64,000 nt of DNA from Eulemur rufifrons (taxonomy: Eukaryota; Chordata; Mammalia; Primates; Lemuridae): the NCBI RefSeq assembly GCF_041146395.1, contig NC_091001.1, positions 103,376,965-103,440,964 of the forward strand, written 5' to 3'. Each line of letters opens with the position of its first letter. Within the stretch, counting starts at the first letter, position 1. This document shows positions 1-10,763 of this stretch, piece after piece. The notes under the pieces are model-generated. The model was not told where the DNA came from. It saw nothing but the letters and a program-made list of their open reading frames with translations, and did no database searches. The position numbers were made by a program, and so were the translations under genes.

Positions 1-289
1 GTGTCAAAGTATTATCAAATGCAAGGGGAGAGAACCCAGAATGAATTTCTTGCTAAGAGGAATGTTGAAGGATTTGTGTCTATCTTTAATCTGCCACAGT
101 ATTGATTATATTAATAATTCCAGTCACTGGTTGCTGATATATAAAAATAATATTGCTCTTTTATTATGAACTTGTATTCTATGATTTTGCATTATTCATT
201 TATTAGGTGATATATATATTATCTATGTTTATATTTATATAGATATGTTATACAAATTCCTCAGATTATCTACATGAACAGTCCTGACC
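1..289. other. Unassigned AT-rich sequence
   Basis: AT-rich DNA upstream of the first recognisable LINE-1 block. I see no coding potential and no clear repeat family here, although it may be a more decayed part of the same LINE. Confidence 0.4.
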
Positions 290-1560
290 TTGTAAATATG
301 ACTGTTATTACTTGGTCATTATGTATTACCTTTCTATATAGTGGATTCGATTTGCTAACATTTTGTTAAAGATTTTTGTGCCTATGTTTATGAGGTGTAT
401 CGATGTGAACCTTTCTTTTTATTTCCTATTGTCTTTGCCTGGTAATGCTGATAGAGTAAGTTGGAAGTATTTCCTCCTCTTCCATTTAAAAAATATTTTG
501 TATAGAATTGACATCATATTTTCTTTAGATGTTTGGCAAAATTCAGTGATGAAACCATCTGAAACTGATATTTTCTTTGTGGAAGGGATTATAACTACAA
601 GTTTGCTTTAAATAGATAGAAGGGTAATTAAATTATCCATTTCTTCTCGAGTGAGTTTGGTAGTTCATGTCTTTCACAAAGTTGTTCACTCCACTTAAGT
701 TGTGAAGTTTATTGGCACAAAGATCTTATTTATTTATTTTTTTTAGTTTTTATAGAATCTGTTGAAATATCACCTCTCTTAATAATATTGACAATGTCTT
801 ATTTTTATTAATTCTTTTAATGTGCCACCTTTTGATCACATCAATTTTCTCTTTTGTTTATGTGTTTCCTATTTCACTGATTTTCTTACTTTTATTTTTA
901 TTATTTCCTGTGTTCTGCATATTTTGGTTTCAATCTATTTTCCTTTTTACTGTCCAAAGCTAGAAGCTTAGGGCATTAATTTGAGATCTTTCTTATTTCT
1001 GATATTCACATTTAATGTTATGAGTTTACCTTTAAGCACTTTTAGCTGTATCCCTTGTATTTTAATTTTCATTAAGTTCAAGATATTTAAAAATTTCCCT
1101 TGTGATTTATCATTGTGGGTTTGTATAAAAGTTCATTAATCATTTCTCTGCAGTTTTCAATTTACTATTAAGCACAGCCAGTTAATTTTTATATCAGATA
1201 TTATATTTTGTAATTATAGAAATTCCATTTGGTTATTTTTAAAAATTTTTCTTTTTTCCTGAGGTTCCCTATCTCTTTATCAATTATATTGACCTTCTTC
1301 TGTTAATTCTTTAACATATTTAATTTGGTACTTTAAAGTTCTTTTCTACTAAGTCTAATAGCTTGGTAACCTGTTCATCTGCTTCTATTGACTACTTGTT
1401 ACTCTTTCTTGTGGACACATCATCCTGCTTCTTGCTTTTTTTTTTTTTTTTGTAATTTTATTTTGTATTACACACATTGTATATAAAAGAACAGTGAAGA
1501 CTAAAACATAGTATTTTTTTCCGATGAAGTTTTGGCTCTTCAATCTACCTTTCAGAGTGA
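290..1560 (-). mobile_element. Old LINE-1 (L1M-type) fragment, antisense, ORF2 reverse-transcriptase region
   Basis: Reading along the plus strand, the antisense landmarks of L1 ORF2 appear in the expected order. There is a GATTCGATTTGCTAACATTTTG segment near 346 (split here only for identification), a region near 515-590 resembling the segment around the GTGAAACCATCTG motif, a TTTGGTAGTTCATGTCTTTC block near 656, and a TTTGAGATCTTTCTTATTTC block near 980. Substitutions and small indels disrupt all frames, so it is an ancient non-functional copy. From about 1210 onward the match moves to a more upstream LINE-like antisense segment ending near 1530 (CATTGTATATAAAAGAACAG). This may be the same element or a second adjoining one. 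The subfamily is not resolved. Confidence 0.72.
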
Positions 1561-2235
1561 GGAGCTTATTATTTAGATTCCTTCGCAAAGGAACTTGAGT
1601 CTTTGGTAGGCCTTACCTTTTAATTGCTGGAGTTAATTCAACCCCCAACCTCTTAGGTCACTGCTACTGATTTCTTTGGTCTTTTCAGTATCTGAGCTGG
1701 CAGAGCATTGGGCTGCATTTCACTATAGTTCTGATCCACTTTTGGATTCTACCAGAGCTGGAATGGCTCTGGAATCCACCTGCAACAATGCCCAAGGCTA
1801 CGCAAGTTCTCTTTACTGTCCAGCTCCTAGCCTGCTACTCTTCTGGCAAAAACTGCAGTGGGGAGGCACGTGGCGCAGGGAGAATATTGTTATGCAGAAT
1901 GTTTCATGTTTGACTTTAGGACCATTGATGACTGTAATCAATCTCATTAGCTCTCACTGTAATCAAAAGTTTCAAACTTTTGATTTATGGGACTGGTCCT
2001 TTCCAGAATTTTGGCTTCATGTATTGAAGCTTCTGCATCTCCTGACTCACATATTAATGGCTTACCTCTATCTGGAATTCAGTTCATCAAGGTTTCCTAG
2101 AATCCTCTGCTCTTCAATAGTCTCTTTAAAAAGTAAAATTTTTAGTTTATCTGTCATCTTGGGAAAAAAGGTCATTCACATGCTTCTACATCATACCCAG
2201 AAGCATAAGTCCCTACTAAAGAGGAATTGAAATAA
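1561..2235. other. Unassigned; contains a chance 184-codon ORF
   Basis: An open frame runs from 1676 to 2230 on the plus strand (184 codons). Its translation has no domain, signal peptide or family resemblance that I recognise. It follows directly on an old antisense LINE and ends in AT-rich LINE-like sequence. I regard it as a chance ORF, possibly inside the far 5' part of the neighbouring LINE. Confidence 0.4.
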
Positions 2236-2239
2236 ATTT

Positions 2240-2990
2240 AATTTAATCATAATCATCAAACTTTTAGAAATAAAATCAGGGAAAAGAAGGGGATAGAAGG
2301 AAACTTTTATCAATGCAACAAAAATCAAGAAGGGAGACAGAAAAGAAGAAAAAAGGGGATGATAATGGATTTTAATAAAAGAAAGTGGAGGGCATAATTC
2401 CAGTTACAATAGTAATCATAAAACATAGAAGAATTAAAGTCACCTATTAAAAGAGAGCTTATCAAATTATAATAAACTTCCAAATATATCCTCCTGATAA
2501 TAGATATGTCTGAAACCAGGGGTTATAGCCAATATATCAAACAACTGGTATAGCACAGTCACTTAATAATGACGACAGATGAATGCTGTAAACAACTGGA
2601 ATGTATCTGTTGATTATATCTTGCATCTCAGAGAACATATGACAATAGAGATATGGAAAAAAGGTACACCAAATACTGGAAAGAGAGTTCATGTAGCAAT
2701 ATTAATATCAGACAAAATAGATTTTATGAGGAAATTCTTTAATAAGGATATAAAAGGACAACATATTAAAATAGACTAACAATATCAACCAATAAGTTAT
2801 AACAATTACTAATTTTTACTATAATCTATGTGGATTGTACCAATGCCAATTTCCTGTGTTTGGTAATGTATTACGGTTATATAAGATGTCATCATTAGAA
2901 AACTTGGGTGAATGGTACAGAGGAATTTTCTATACCATTTTGCAATTTCTTATGGTTCTAAAAATTATTTATAAATAACTTATTTTTTTA
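2240..2990 (+). mobile_element. Old LINE-1 fragments, sense: ORF2 endonuclease/RT junction, then an L1M-type 3' UTR
   Basis: Around 2410-2740 the sequence follows L1 ORF2 in sense orientation. The stretch near 2698-2727 encodes a form of the conserved A-I-L-I-S-D-K-I-D-F segment between the endonuclease and RT domains. At about 2815-2990 it switches to an L1M-type 3' UTR tail with a typical 'validated by order' pattern: TTGTACCAATGCCAATTTCC, then TAATGTATTACGGTTATATA, then AAAACTTGGGTGAATGGTAC. Most of ORF2 is missing between the two, so this is either an internally deleted L1 or two juxtaposed fragments. All frames are broken. Confidence 0.68.
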
Positions 2991-3655
2991 AAAGGGATGG
3001 CATAAGAATGGGGAAAAATAAAAGAGTAATTTTAACCTCATCTCAAACATTGTTCCACAACATAAAATTTATTTCAGTAAGTCTATAAAATTTCAATGAA
3101 AAAAGAATATTGCCAAAAATTAAATGTTAAGAAATTTATGGCTTAGGTGTCACGGTATCTAAAGAAAATTATCAGCTAGGAAAGTCCTTATTAATGTTTA
3201 TCAACTATACACTAAATAATTACTCAAAAAATATTATTATTAATGAAAGATTTATTAAAGTAAAGAAGTCAAAATTATAGGACTTTCAAATATAAAAGTA
3301 CTGGCAAAAGTATTGAAACCTTTTCAACATAAAGTTAAGTATAAGAAAATGCAGTTAATACAATTATCAAACATAAGCTAAATATTATAAATATTTCTTA
3401 AAAGAAAACAATGTAGATGGCATAATTTAACAACTACATGATAAATTTTAAATTGTACCAATAAAACCAGAGGCCAGAAGCAGTTAGATTTTGTTCATAA
3501 TATTGCCTTAAAAAGGGATGAATCAGTACATCCTGTCTTACTTTGGAAGTTGAAAATTGTATCCTATAAGTTGTAGTAATACTTAATAAACAATGATTAT
3601 AATTAATAGAATTTAAAATAGAATGAAAATGTTCCACATAATCAGAGAAAGTTAT
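2991..3655. other. Unassigned A-rich sequence
   Basis: A-rich, low-complexity-like DNA between two sense L1 fragments. It is probably decayed LINE sequence, but I cannot align it to a named segment. No credible ORF. Confidence 0.4.
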
Positions 3656-3659
3656 GTTA

Positions 3660-4222
3660 AAAAAACATACACTGGGGAAAGAATACTCTTTTCAATAACT
3701 GTGCTGAGAAAATTGAATAGCAATATCCAGAAGAATGAAACTAGATTCCCATTCCCCACCATACACAAAAATTAACTCAAGATGGATTAAAGACTTAAAT
3801 GTAAGACTTGAAACAATACAAATTTTAGAAGAAAACCTAGGAAAAGCTCTTCTGTACATTCACCTAAGCAGAAAACTTATGACTAAGACAACAAAAGTAA
3901 ATGCAATAAAAACAAAAATAGACAAATGAGACTTAATTAAACTAAAAAGCTTCTTCACATCAAAAGAAAGAGTACATAGACAACCAAGAGAATGAGAGGA
4001 AATATTCACAAACTATATGTCTAAAAAAGGACTAATATCCAGAATCTACAAGGAACTCAAACAACTCAGCAAGAAAAAAAAAAAAACAAAACCAAGTAAC
4101 CCTATTAAAAAGTGGGCATATGATGTGAACAGGCATTTTTCAAAAGAAGATATACAAATGGCTAACAAGCATATAAAAAAAATGCTCAACATCACTAATC
4201 ATCAGGGAAATGTAAATTAAAA
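3660..4222 (+). mobile_element. LINE-1 ORF2 C-terminal fragment, sense
   Basis: Collinear with the L1 ORF2 segment downstream of the RT domain. Two broken frames (3735-3929 and 4017-4220) encode recognisable pieces, including the I-N-S-R-W-I-K-D-L segment and the [13 protein letters not shown] segment. The latter is followed by the K-K-W-A and [13 protein letters not shown] motifs. A stop at 3927-3929 and others prevent translation as one protein. The match ends abruptly at about 4222, where unrelated AT-rich DNA begins. No poly(A) tail or 3' UTR is present. Confidence 0.88.
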
Positions 4223-4650
4223 CTGAGTAGAGCTCTGTTTGAACTGTGGAAAATTAGCAAAGGTATAGACAAATACACTAATGGAATAGACTAAGAAATC
4301 TAGAAATATACCACTTACTGAGGCAATTAGGTGTTATAAGTGCCATTATGAATTAATGAAGCAAAAGAATATAGTGCTGGCAAATTAAATATTCATATGG
4401 GTAAATGCATACAATCATATCCCAACTCTATTCCATACAAATATAATAATTACATATAGAATTGAAAACATGTAAAAAATTAAAATAGTAAACATAAATA
4501 ATATAATTTTAATATGTAAACAAAGGTGATATTTGTAAAAGATATATCCAACACAGATGAATATTTGATATATTTTGCCACTGGGGTTATGGTGTACTGT
4601 GATCATATAGTGGTTAGTACTCTGCATTATGATATATTGAAATAGTTCCT
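4223..4650. other. Unassigned AT-rich sequence
   Basis: AT-rich DNA between L1 fragments. The 114-codon minus-strand ORF at 4415-4759 is a by-product of A/T richness and carries no recognisable motif. A decayed LINE origin is possible. Confidence 0.4.
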
Positions 4651-4654
4651 TCCT

Positions 4655-5203
4655 ACAATTAAATATGAAAATTAATAATTGACCCAATGGAAAAATGAGC
4701 AAAGGATTTGAACAGGAAATTAATGGAAGAATTAACTCAAAGACAATAAACATATGCAACTATGCTCAAGCTTATTAATAATTAGGAAAAATGCAAATTA
4801 GACAACACTGAAATATCATTTCACACTTGCCTTACCAGCAAATGTTTTTAAAAAAAGTCTGTCAATATATCCTATAATTCTAAGGATGTGGATTAAATCA
4901 AACAGTAGTTTGATTAATGGAATTGAAGTTTGTGTAATCATTTCACAGAAAAAAATTGGCGATTTCAGGTAAAGTAGAAGACATGTACACCCTTTGAACT
5001 AGGAGCTATATATGAGGAAACTCACATTCATGCCCAAGAGACCTGTACACAAAAATGCTCAAGACAGCATTGTTTATAAATGTGAAAGAATTTATGATCT
5101 AAATGCACAAACAGGATAATGAAAAAATACATTGTGGTATATTCATGAAATGGAATAACACCACAGTTAAAAATCAGTGCAATTCTTACAAAAATAAACA
5201 TAA
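4655..5203 (+). mobile_element. Old LINE-1 (L1M-type) ORF2 C-terminal fragment, sense (first copy)
   Basis: Degraded ORF2 C-terminal sequence in sense orientation: the 'lagging' landmarks are AAATGAGCAAAGGATTTGAA near 4694, AAATGCAAATTAGACAACAC near 4790 and AAAATGCTCAAGACAGCATT near 5052. The copy runs out at about 5200. There the next fragment restarts from an earlier position in the same region (CCAGCAGTCATGTTCCTTGG). The two are therefore separate insertions or the products of a rearrangement, not one element. Confidence 0.7.
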
Positions 5204-5204
5204 T

Positions 5205-5888
5205 CTTACTATATGATCCAGCAGTCATGTTCCTTGGTATTTACCCAAAGGAATTAAAAACTTGTGTCCACCAAAAAAAATACATGGATGTTTATAGCAG
5301 CTTTATTCACAATTGACCAAACTTGGAAGCAAACAATATATTTTCAGTAGGGGAATTGATAAAGTGTGACACATTCACACTTGGAATATTATTCAACACT
5401 AAAAAGAAATGAGCCTTGAAAAGGCAAGTAGGAAACTGAAATATGTATTAGTGAATAAAGCCAATCTGAAAAGGCTACTTACATACCATGTTTCCAACTC
5501 TATGACAGTCTGGAAAAGACAAAACTATGGAGACAATAAAAAAAAAAAAAATCCGTGGTTGCCAGGGATGTTGGGGAGGGTGGGATGAATAGGCAGAGCA
5601 CAGAGGATTTTCAAAGCAGTGGAGCTATTCTCTATGATACTACGGGTACATGTTATTAGAAATTTGTCCAAACCCGTAGAATGTACAACACTAAGAGTGA
5701 AGATTAACATGAACTATGGACTTTGGGTGATAACTCTGTGTCCACATATTTTCATCAGTTGTAATGAATGTACCACTCTGGTGGGAAATACTGATGATGG
5801 GGAAGGTTGTACATGTGTTTGGGAAGGGATATATGGGAAATTTCTTACCTTCTGCTCAATTTTGATGTGCACCTCTAACTTCTCTTAA
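5205..5888 (+). mobile_element. Old LINE-1 (L1M-type) ORF2 end and 3' UTR, sense (second copy)
   Basis: Starts at the ORF2 segment TATGATCCAGCAGTCATG and continues through the decayed G-I-Y-P-K-E region (TTTACCCAAAGGAATTAAAA at about 5241). It passes the TTTATAGCAGCTTTATTCAC block near 5290 into an L1M-type 3' UTR. Typical UTR landmarks are GTGGTTGCCAGGGATGTTGG near 5554 and GGGTGATAACTCTGTGTCCA near 5726. Multiple stops; no poly(A) tail survives. Confidence 0.78.
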
Positions 5889-6439
5889 AGATACAACATA
5901 GACCAATTAAGAAAAATCCACAATGTTGATCAAATAGAGAAAGTTATAGAATGATATATATAATAATACCATTTACATGCATCTGGAAATATTCAAAATT
6001 ATAAGGGTAAACATTATGTTATTTTCTGTAACTTTCTGTGAAAGTTCAAGAAACTTCAAGAAACAAAGCAAAGCAAAATACAGGGATAGACCAGGTAACT
6101 ATGAAGAAAGAATGTTATAAGCCTTTTAAATTATAAATGTGTAACATTTGCTGAGTTGAATGGAATTGTGTCTCTTCTCAGCCTTTTCCCTTGTCTCCTT
6201 CACTTGCACTTTAAATTTTGGTTCTCTTTCGAGTCCTACTACTGTTCCTCTTTCTCTCACTGCATACTTACTGAATTTTCTTCACTGATCCCATGGTTAA
6301 GACATAGTAGAATATTCAGTAATTATCACAGAAGGAATAAATGCATGAATGGATTCATTTGCCACCTTGACAGAGATGATAGATGACTTCCAGATACATA
6401 TCTTTGATTTAGCGCTCTATCTCCTGACCCAAGGAGATG
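5889..6439. other. Unassigned AT-rich sequence
   Basis: No repeat family or gene recognised. Short ORFs here have no supporting features. Confidence 0.4.
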
Positions 6440-6890
6440 ACTACAGACCTGAAATCCAATAGCTTACTTGCATGGCCCCTTGGTATTACAAACATACTCA
6501 AAGCTGAACTTATTATCTTTATTCCAAAACCCATTTCTCAGTGATGGGAACAGCACCCTCCCAGTTGCCCAAGCCACAAGGCTTGGTTCACTGGCCTCTT
6601 TCTTTCTCATTCCCATTTCATCTCTGTCAACTTTGCCTGTTCATCTCTCGAGTCTATTTACTTTTCCTCATCCACACTGCTTTTACCTTATATTGTATCA
6701 TTATCATCATCATCACACTTCTGCCTACTTTAATTTCCCTTTACCTGGACTGTCTAGAGTCTTGCCGCTTCCATCCCATTCTTTCCATTGCAGCCAGGGT
6801 GACATCTGCGTAAGGCAAATTTGGTCAGCTCACTTTACACTTCCTCCCTAGGTTAAATCATCCATGCTCCCAGCATCAGTTACCTCCTGC
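6440..6890 (+). mobile_element. LINE L2 ORF2/3' fragment, sense (L2 copy 1 of 3)
   Basis: CR1-clade L2 in sense orientation. The frame at 6468-6851 keeps the conserved linker after the RT domain, with S-K-L-N-L-L-S-L-F corresponding to the M-S-K-T-E-L-L-I-F segment, followed by L-P-V-A-Q-A at codons typical for L2. The copy continues to the stretch encoding a degraded 'LFSTQQPE-like' segment near 6790 (GCAGCCAGGGTGACATCTGC). Breaks and a microsatellite-like ATCATC run at 6700-6716 interrupt it. Confidence 0.8.
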
Positions 6891-6959
6891 ACAGATTTTA
6901 TATATACATACATATAATATCTATCCATACCAGACCAAAGTGACTAACTGACATTTCTA

Positions 6960-7850
6960 CTACTCAATATCAGCTAAATTTCAACATGTCCCAGACTGAA
7001 ATCATAATGTTTCCCTCAAACCTGGTCCGGGATTCTGATAAAAGTAAACAACATCACCATCCATCCAGTTATACAAACCAGACCCTTTCTCACCCATCGA
7101 AGTCCTATTATTTTGATGCCCAATTCTTCCAAATCTGCTTCTTTCTCCTATCTTCACTGCATCATCAAAGTCCAAGTTAACATCATCTCTTTCCAGCCTC
7201 AAAACTGGTGTCCCCAAAGGCCCTCATGTCTCCCTCACTCCATTCTCCACAATGCAACAAGACAAAAGGCAAACTGCGTTGTCACCCTTGCATTGCCCCA
7301 CCCCCACCCAATTAAAAAGCTCTTTAGCTTCCTGTTACTCAGACAATGAAGACTGCAGTCCTGAGCACTGCATCCAAGGCCTTGCATGGAAAGACTCCTT
7401 CCTATTTCTCCAGCCTTGCCTCTCTCCATACTCCCTTGTGCTCTTGGGCCTCAAGACAGTTGGCCTTTTTTCAGGTTCTCAGTCAAGCCATATGTCATCC
7501 CTTCCTCAAGGACTTTGGTCAAGTTTTTCCCATTGCCTGGAACTCTCTTCTTGCTTTCTTCATTATGGCTACTCTTCTTTCAGGTCTCAGGTCATTGCCA
7601 CTTCTTCAAAGAAACCTCACAGCACCATGCATCTCTCTTCCATAACAATAACTCAGTTGCAATATTGGGTTCTTGTTAGTTTTTATAGACGTTTGACTCT
7701 CTCATTAGAGAGCAGACATCACCAAGAAAGATGATCTAATTCCTGATTTTACTCACTATTTCTTTTGTAATCCCAACATAGGAAAGTGCCTGGTACATAG
7801 TTCTTTAAGTGTTTAATGAGGATTTGTTGAATGAATGATTGAATAGCCAC
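6960..7850 (+). mobile_element. LINE L2 ORF2/3' end, sense (L2 copy 2 of 3)
   Basis: The L2 linker appears again at 6986 (M-S-Q-T-E-I-I-M-F-P), so this is a second copy and not a continuation of the first. It proceeds through TTCTCCACAATGCAACAAG (7242), AAGGCCTTGCATGGAAAGAC (7377) and CCCATTGCCTGGAACTCTCT (7529). It reaches the L2 3' terminus GTGCCTGGTACATAG near 7786 followed by TTTGTTGAATGAATGA near 7823. This is an ancient fossil, and the 160-codon frame at 7252-7734 is an L2 by-product. Confidence 0.85.
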
Positions 7851-7914
7851 TAATACTAATTGAGTACTTCCTATGTGCTGGGCATCTTACTAACCACTCA
7901 TGACTTCTTATTGC

Positions 7915-8425
7915 CCTCAGGATGAAATGCTGATAAATCCCTAACATAAGAGCAAGGCCCTTCATGAAATGGCCCCCACTAAACACTCCAGCCTCATTCT
8001 TTGCTCAATGCTTCTCAACTTCCTTTCTTTAAATTCTCAGTCTCTTTTCTCCAGGCATACTAAACTCCTAGCCATCTCCATATTATATTTCCTCCACTTC
8101 TTGGCCTTTGCTTCACTTCTACCTATAATCTTTCCCACTGCTCTTTGGCCAAATTTTACAATATTATAGAATCTAGCTCTGAATTTCCCTTTTTGAGGCA
8201 GGCTCCACTGAACTTTGAGGGAGGATTTTATGCCACTCCTGAAAGACCCCACGGTACCCTATTCCTATGTCTTTAGTAGTAATATTTATTCTTCATTGAA
8301 ATTGAAGGTTTACTTCTTGATTGCTGAATGGGAAATTTCTTTAGGATGGGGTTTCTATTTCATCTGCCTCTCTACCCTCAGTGCAAAGCATTCTGCCTGG
8401 TGTGCAGTCAGCGCTGAGTAAATAC
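7915..8425 (+). mobile_element. LINE L2 3' end, sense (L2 copy 3 of 3)
   Basis: Begins in the L2 segment AGCAAGGCCCTTCATGAAAT (7951) and follows the L2 ORF2 end and 3' UTR to GTCAGCGCTGAGTAAATACT near 8408, which corresponds to the 3' terminal hexamer-rich end. It has the same orientation as the two preceding L2 copies. Between copies 2 and 3 (7851-7914) lies TTGAGTACTTCCTATGTGCTGG, part of an inverted L2/MIR-type end. Confidence 0.72.
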
Positions 8426-8439
8426 TTGTGGGGAAACAA

Positions 8440-9200
8440 AATGAACGAGGCTCCCTGTGGCCTTCAGGAAGGCTAAAGCTTGCTTTGCAGCTGCCTGTGA
8501 GTTGGTGCAGAAAGTCTCTCCGGGCTACATGAGAGTCTGTGAGAAACAGTGCCCTAGCAGGGGCCAGAGAACTATAGATGCCTCTTCAGTGTGAACAGCT
8601 CAGGCCCTTCCTCTAAGTCCTGCCCCATTGGCATGAACTCTAGATTGAAAGGGCTTCCTCTCCCTCAGGAGTCCTTGCTGGGGTTAACTTGCCTACGTCA
8701 CCAGGTAGTCTCTTGGGGAATCCTAATGTCCTTAGTACAAGTCAGAAGCATGCTGAGAATGGGTCCCATATCCGCCTTTTTAGTCCTTTTTCCTTTTGTA
8801 TTCCTGAACTCAAACACATGCCATCTGTTGCATAGTTCCTATGGGGCCTTGTTTTCAATTAACTATTTACTCCTAAGCCAAGACTTTGACAGCCAGAGCT
8901 GTCAAACCCAAAGTCCATGGTGTTAGTTATCATCCAATACTGCTACAATCATCATGAAACTTTTCTGTTTATAGGTACTAATGGGTTTAGCATAAGAGTA
9001 TTTTAAGGGCTCTATTGTTGATCTCAGAAATTCCAAAGATCTTTAGTATCATAAAATGGATGACTCTTGAATGGTAGAATTAGGATATCATGCCAAAGTT
9101 TTAGGGGATGCTTCAGACTGAAATGTCTCTGAAGTCATTTCTAGGACCAGCCCTGCCTGGGAGCCACTTTTCTATGGCAGAAACTGTTCTGAGTCTCCTT
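8440..9200. other. Unassigned, largely unique sequence
   Basis: Non-repetitive-looking DNA with mixed composition. The 111-codon plus-strand ORF at 8591-8926 shows no domain. Part of 8590-8940 could be an eroded LTR, but I cannot support a family. Confidence 0.4.
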
Positions 9201-9216
9201 TAAAAAAAAAAAAAAA

Positions 9217-9530
9217 GACTCTTCATAGCTGAATAGTATTCCATGCTATAACTGGAGACCATTATCCTAAGTGAAATATCTAAAGGATGGAAAAACAAAC
9301 AACACGTGTACTCACTATTAAATTGGAACTAACTGAAGAGTGCATATATGCTTAGAGGGAAGTAAAACTTAATGGAAATCAAACAGGGAGGAGTGGGGAG
9401 GAGGGGATGGGCGAAAACTTACCTAATGGGTACAATGAACACTATCTGGGTGACGGGCACGCTTATAACCATGACTGAAACATTATAAAAGTAATCCCTG
9501 TAATACTTTGAAATAATAAAAAAAGGGGGC
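9217..9530 (+). mobile_element. LINE-1 3' end with lemur-type 3' UTR, 5'-truncated
   Basis: The final ORF2 codons are followed by the lemur-type 3' UTR. Landmarks are CTAAGTGAAATATCTAAAGG near 9269, GTACTCACTATTAAATTGG near 9308, the G-rich block GGAGTGGGGAGGAGGGGATG near 9389, and ACCTAATGGGTACAATGAAC near 9421. It ends in AATAATAAAAAAAG at 9509-9526. Upstream is a separate A14 run at 9202-9215. The same 3' UTR module occurs at 47.4 kb and 62.6 kb, so the three are one broad family at different ages. I could not identify a clean target-site duplication. Confidence 0.83.
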
Positions 9531-10609
9531 TCTTTACCAGGCCATGGGATGTGATGAGCAGACAGCTTCTATTGGCTTTGTCAGCGAAAACCTCTGCTCT
9601 AGCTGTGGTCACTCTATTCTCAGGATGAATCCTGGCCAAAGGCTGAGAGAGACAATGGTACAAGGGCCGAGTCATTTCAGCCCATTTTGGGAACTTCTCT
9701 AATGGGACACTTCTGTTTCAGAGCTCCCTGTTGGGTTGACAGAGCGTTAGATGGGTGTCCTGATCTGATAGCTCTCCCTGTCCAATCCTTTCCTTTCACT
9801 GATCTTACTTGGCAGTCAGCCTTTGCATTGTTCGCTCTGTCTTAGTGTCTACTTATCTGAGAACTCAACCAGTGACACAGGCTCTAGTGTGTTAATAATC
9901 CTGTGGATGTGGCAGGTAGCCAGGTGGCATGATGGGCTAGAAGGCAAGCTGGAGAGGCAGTGCTGCGATTATTGCTTCTCTGACGCCGGGTACTGACAGG
10001 CAAAAATGATGCGAAGCGTCTCTGCTGGGGAAAGGAATAGCATAGGCAACGACTTGGTGTTGTCACTAGTTTCACTGTACTCCGGGGATGTTGTGTTTGA
10101 CACGGCTTCAGTGCAGTTGTGGAGGGAGCTGAGTGTAGAAAGGTAGTTTGGGGTCAGTCTTGAATATCAAGCTAAGGAGTCTGGGTTTTATTTTGTAAAG
10201 AGTTACTGCATTGGAAACAAGGTCATTCTTAATGTACTTTGTGGGATTATCTGGTTTTGGCCCACATTGGGATTTGTGCATTAAATCTATCTAAGCAGAA
10301 GTTAATAAGCAGGTATTTTGTATTTGGTTTTACCTTGGAAACTAGCTTTTTAAATAAAGGATTAAGAGGGAGGCAGGGGCAGGGAGGAAGCACATTTCAG
10401 GCTGCAGAGCCAGCTGGGTTAGTGCCCTCTGTCCGTCTACAGCCTGTCAGCTTCCTTCCCGTCCCCAAATGCCAGGTTCCCTGGGATGACACAGGGGCAA
10501 CTCTCCACCACATGCAAACTTTATGCTAGGGAGGGCTCTGCCCTGGGTCCCTTCTGCTTTTGGACCAAGGGATGTAGCCAAATAGACATCCAGAAGAGGG
10601 CTTGAAATT
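9531..10609. other. Unassigned, largely unique sequence
   Basis: No gene or repeat recognised over about 1 kb. The 96-codon ORF at 10239-10529 has no conserved motif. An eroded L2/MIR-type fragment may lie around 10140-10200. Confidence 0.4.
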
Positions 10610-10693
10610 AGGATTGACAGATTTAGCCAAAAAAACTACCCCATAAAATATATTTATATACACACATATATGACATACTAAAGTTATTCATTG

Positions 10694-10763
10694 CTTATCT
10701 GAAACATTTATGGGCCCAGCATGGTTCCCCTGCGCCACTCTGCTATCTTATCTGAAACATTTA
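10694..10763. repeat. 17-bp target-site duplication flanking the tRNA-half insertion
   Basis: The perfect direct repeat CTTATCTGAAACATTTA occurs at 10694-10710 and 10747-10763, bracketing 36 bp of foreign sequence. Removing one repeat and the insert restores a more continuous palindromic MITE. The length is typical for L1-mediated integration. Confidence 0.88.
10711..10746 (-). pseudogene. Tailless retropseudogene of the 5' half of initiator methionine tRNA
   Basis: The reverse complement, after two extra bases (AT), reads AGCAGAGTGGCGCAGGGGAA then CCATGCTGGGCCCA. That is nucleotides 1-34 of vertebrate tRNA-iMet(CAT), with 31 of 34 matching: differences at positions 16, 21 and 23, the last a CpG-type G-to-A change. 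The copy stops in the anticodon loop, exactly where 5' tRNA halves end, and no 3' half is present. It is flanked by perfect 17-bp direct repeats CTTATCTGAAACATTTA (10694-10710 and 10747-10763) and has no A-tail. Read in the tRNA sense, the junction is next to a TT/AAAT site, similar to the L1 endonuclease target, and shares TAA microhomology with the tRNA anticodon loop. This matches the known class of tailless retropseudogenes copied by L1 machinery. It is not an active tRNA gene: the B box and 3' half are absent. Confidence 0.88.

Noticed and set aside
1676..2230. 184-codon plus-strand ORF, one of the longest in the window
   Set aside because: No domain or family resemblance, adjoins a decayed LINE, and runs into LINE-like AT-rich DNA. 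Treated as chance or repeat-derived.
7252..7734. 160-codon plus-strand ORF
   Set aside because: Lies wholly within an L2 copy; overlapping frames at 7346 and 7386 are also open because the sequence is pyrimidine-rich.
10711..10746. Possible functional tRNA-iMet gene
   Set aside because: Only the 5' half is present, without the B box, 3' half or terminator. It is a retropseudogene fragment.
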